Assembly: GCA_946887105.1 (NCBI GenBank)
Contig: CAMPKJ010000267.1
Span: 1 to 6,736, forward strand
Reading direction: 5' to 3'
DNA from: an uncultured Acidobacteriota bacterium
GTDB lineage: Bacteria > Acidobacteriota > Thermoanaerobaculia > Gp7-AA8
DNA: 6,736 nucleotides
Part shown: positions 6,589 through 6,736 of the stretch, one piece after another
How positions within the stretch are numbered: position 1 is the first letter of the stretch
Layout of the letters: every line of letters starts with the position of its first letter
Notes under the pieces: generated by a model
Told to the model about the DNA's origin: nothing
The model's database searches: none
The model's input: the letters and a program-made list of their open reading frames with translations, nothing else
Translations under genes and position numbers: made by a program

Positions 6589-6736
6589 CTACTTCGACCG
6601 GTACGCGCGATGGATGCGCGCGAGATCTTTCAGCGCGCGGAAGAAATCGGTCGAGCGCACCTTCGAGCCCTTCACGTCGTGCCAGACCATGATCGGCAAT
6701 TCGTAGATGGCGCGGGCCGCGGCTTCCCGGCCGCGT
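6589..6736 (-). CDS. C-terminal end of a family 2 glycosyltransferase (5' part missing)
   Basis: The last 48 codons and a TAG stop (6589-6591) of a minus-strand gene enter from the right edge. The visible peptide includes AIYELPIMVWHDVKGSKVR followed by a basic helical tail (FFRALKDLARIHRAYRSK). The pattern of a strand ending in a V-W-H motif, then GSKVR, then an amphipathic basic helix is typical of the C-terminus of family 2 glycosyltransferases of the dolichyl/undecaprenyl-phosphate sugar synthase type. Those enzymes move a sugar from a nucleotide donor to a polyprenyl phosphate at the cytoplasmic membrane face. The catalytic domain is outside the window, so the assignment rests on this short tail. 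The gene lies upstream of the aminotransferase in the same direction, about 106 bp from ATG 6482, with the inverted octamer hairpin between them. Confidence 0.65.
   Translation of the reverse strand, partial: RGREAAARAIYELPIMVWHDVKGSKVRSTDFFRALKDLARIHRAYRSK

Overview
This is a GC-rich bacterial window that is almost entirely coding, with short gaps and both strands in use. It holds four complete genes and two genes cut by the window edges. The organism cannot be fixed from this sequence alone. The high GC, the style of UvrB (closing in the UVR domain), and the large GT-C-like membrane protein family fit Acidobacteriota or a similar deep-branching, soil or sediment type phylum; this is a low-confidence inference.

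Left block (1-2746, minus strand): a stand-alone CheY-like receiver protein (2348-2746) is followed after 19 bp by a polytopic membrane protein that looks like a GT-C-fold glycosyltransferase. That second gene runs off the left edge after 776 codons. The two probably share a transcript.

Middle block (2764-5214, plus strand): a 148-residue single-pass membrane protein of unknown function lies 9 bp upstream of uvrB, the DNA-damage-recognition helicase of nucleotide excision repair. This pair diverges from the receiver gene across only 17 bp.

Right block (5217-6736, minus strand): a fold-type I PLP-dependent aminotransferase converges on uvrB with two bases between the stop codons. Upstream of it, in the same direction, is the 3' end of a family 2 glycosyltransferase of the polyprenyl-phosphate-sugar-synthase type (inferred from its last 48 residues). 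The roughly 100 bp between these two genes is the most unusual part of the window. It holds two arrays of an octamer (AAAGTCGC/AAAGTCTC) in inverted orientation, forming a 24-bp perfect stem. The stem extends to 29 bp on the minus-strand transcript because every nearby mismatch becomes a G-U wobble on that strand only.

Two genes suggest cell-envelope glycosylation (the GT-C-like protein and the family 2 glycosyltransferase), one is DNA repair, and one is amino-acid metabolism. No mobile element, tRNA, rRNA or CRISPR array was found. I see no convincing new defence or biosynthetic system; the octamer hairpin is the best candidate for something undescribed.
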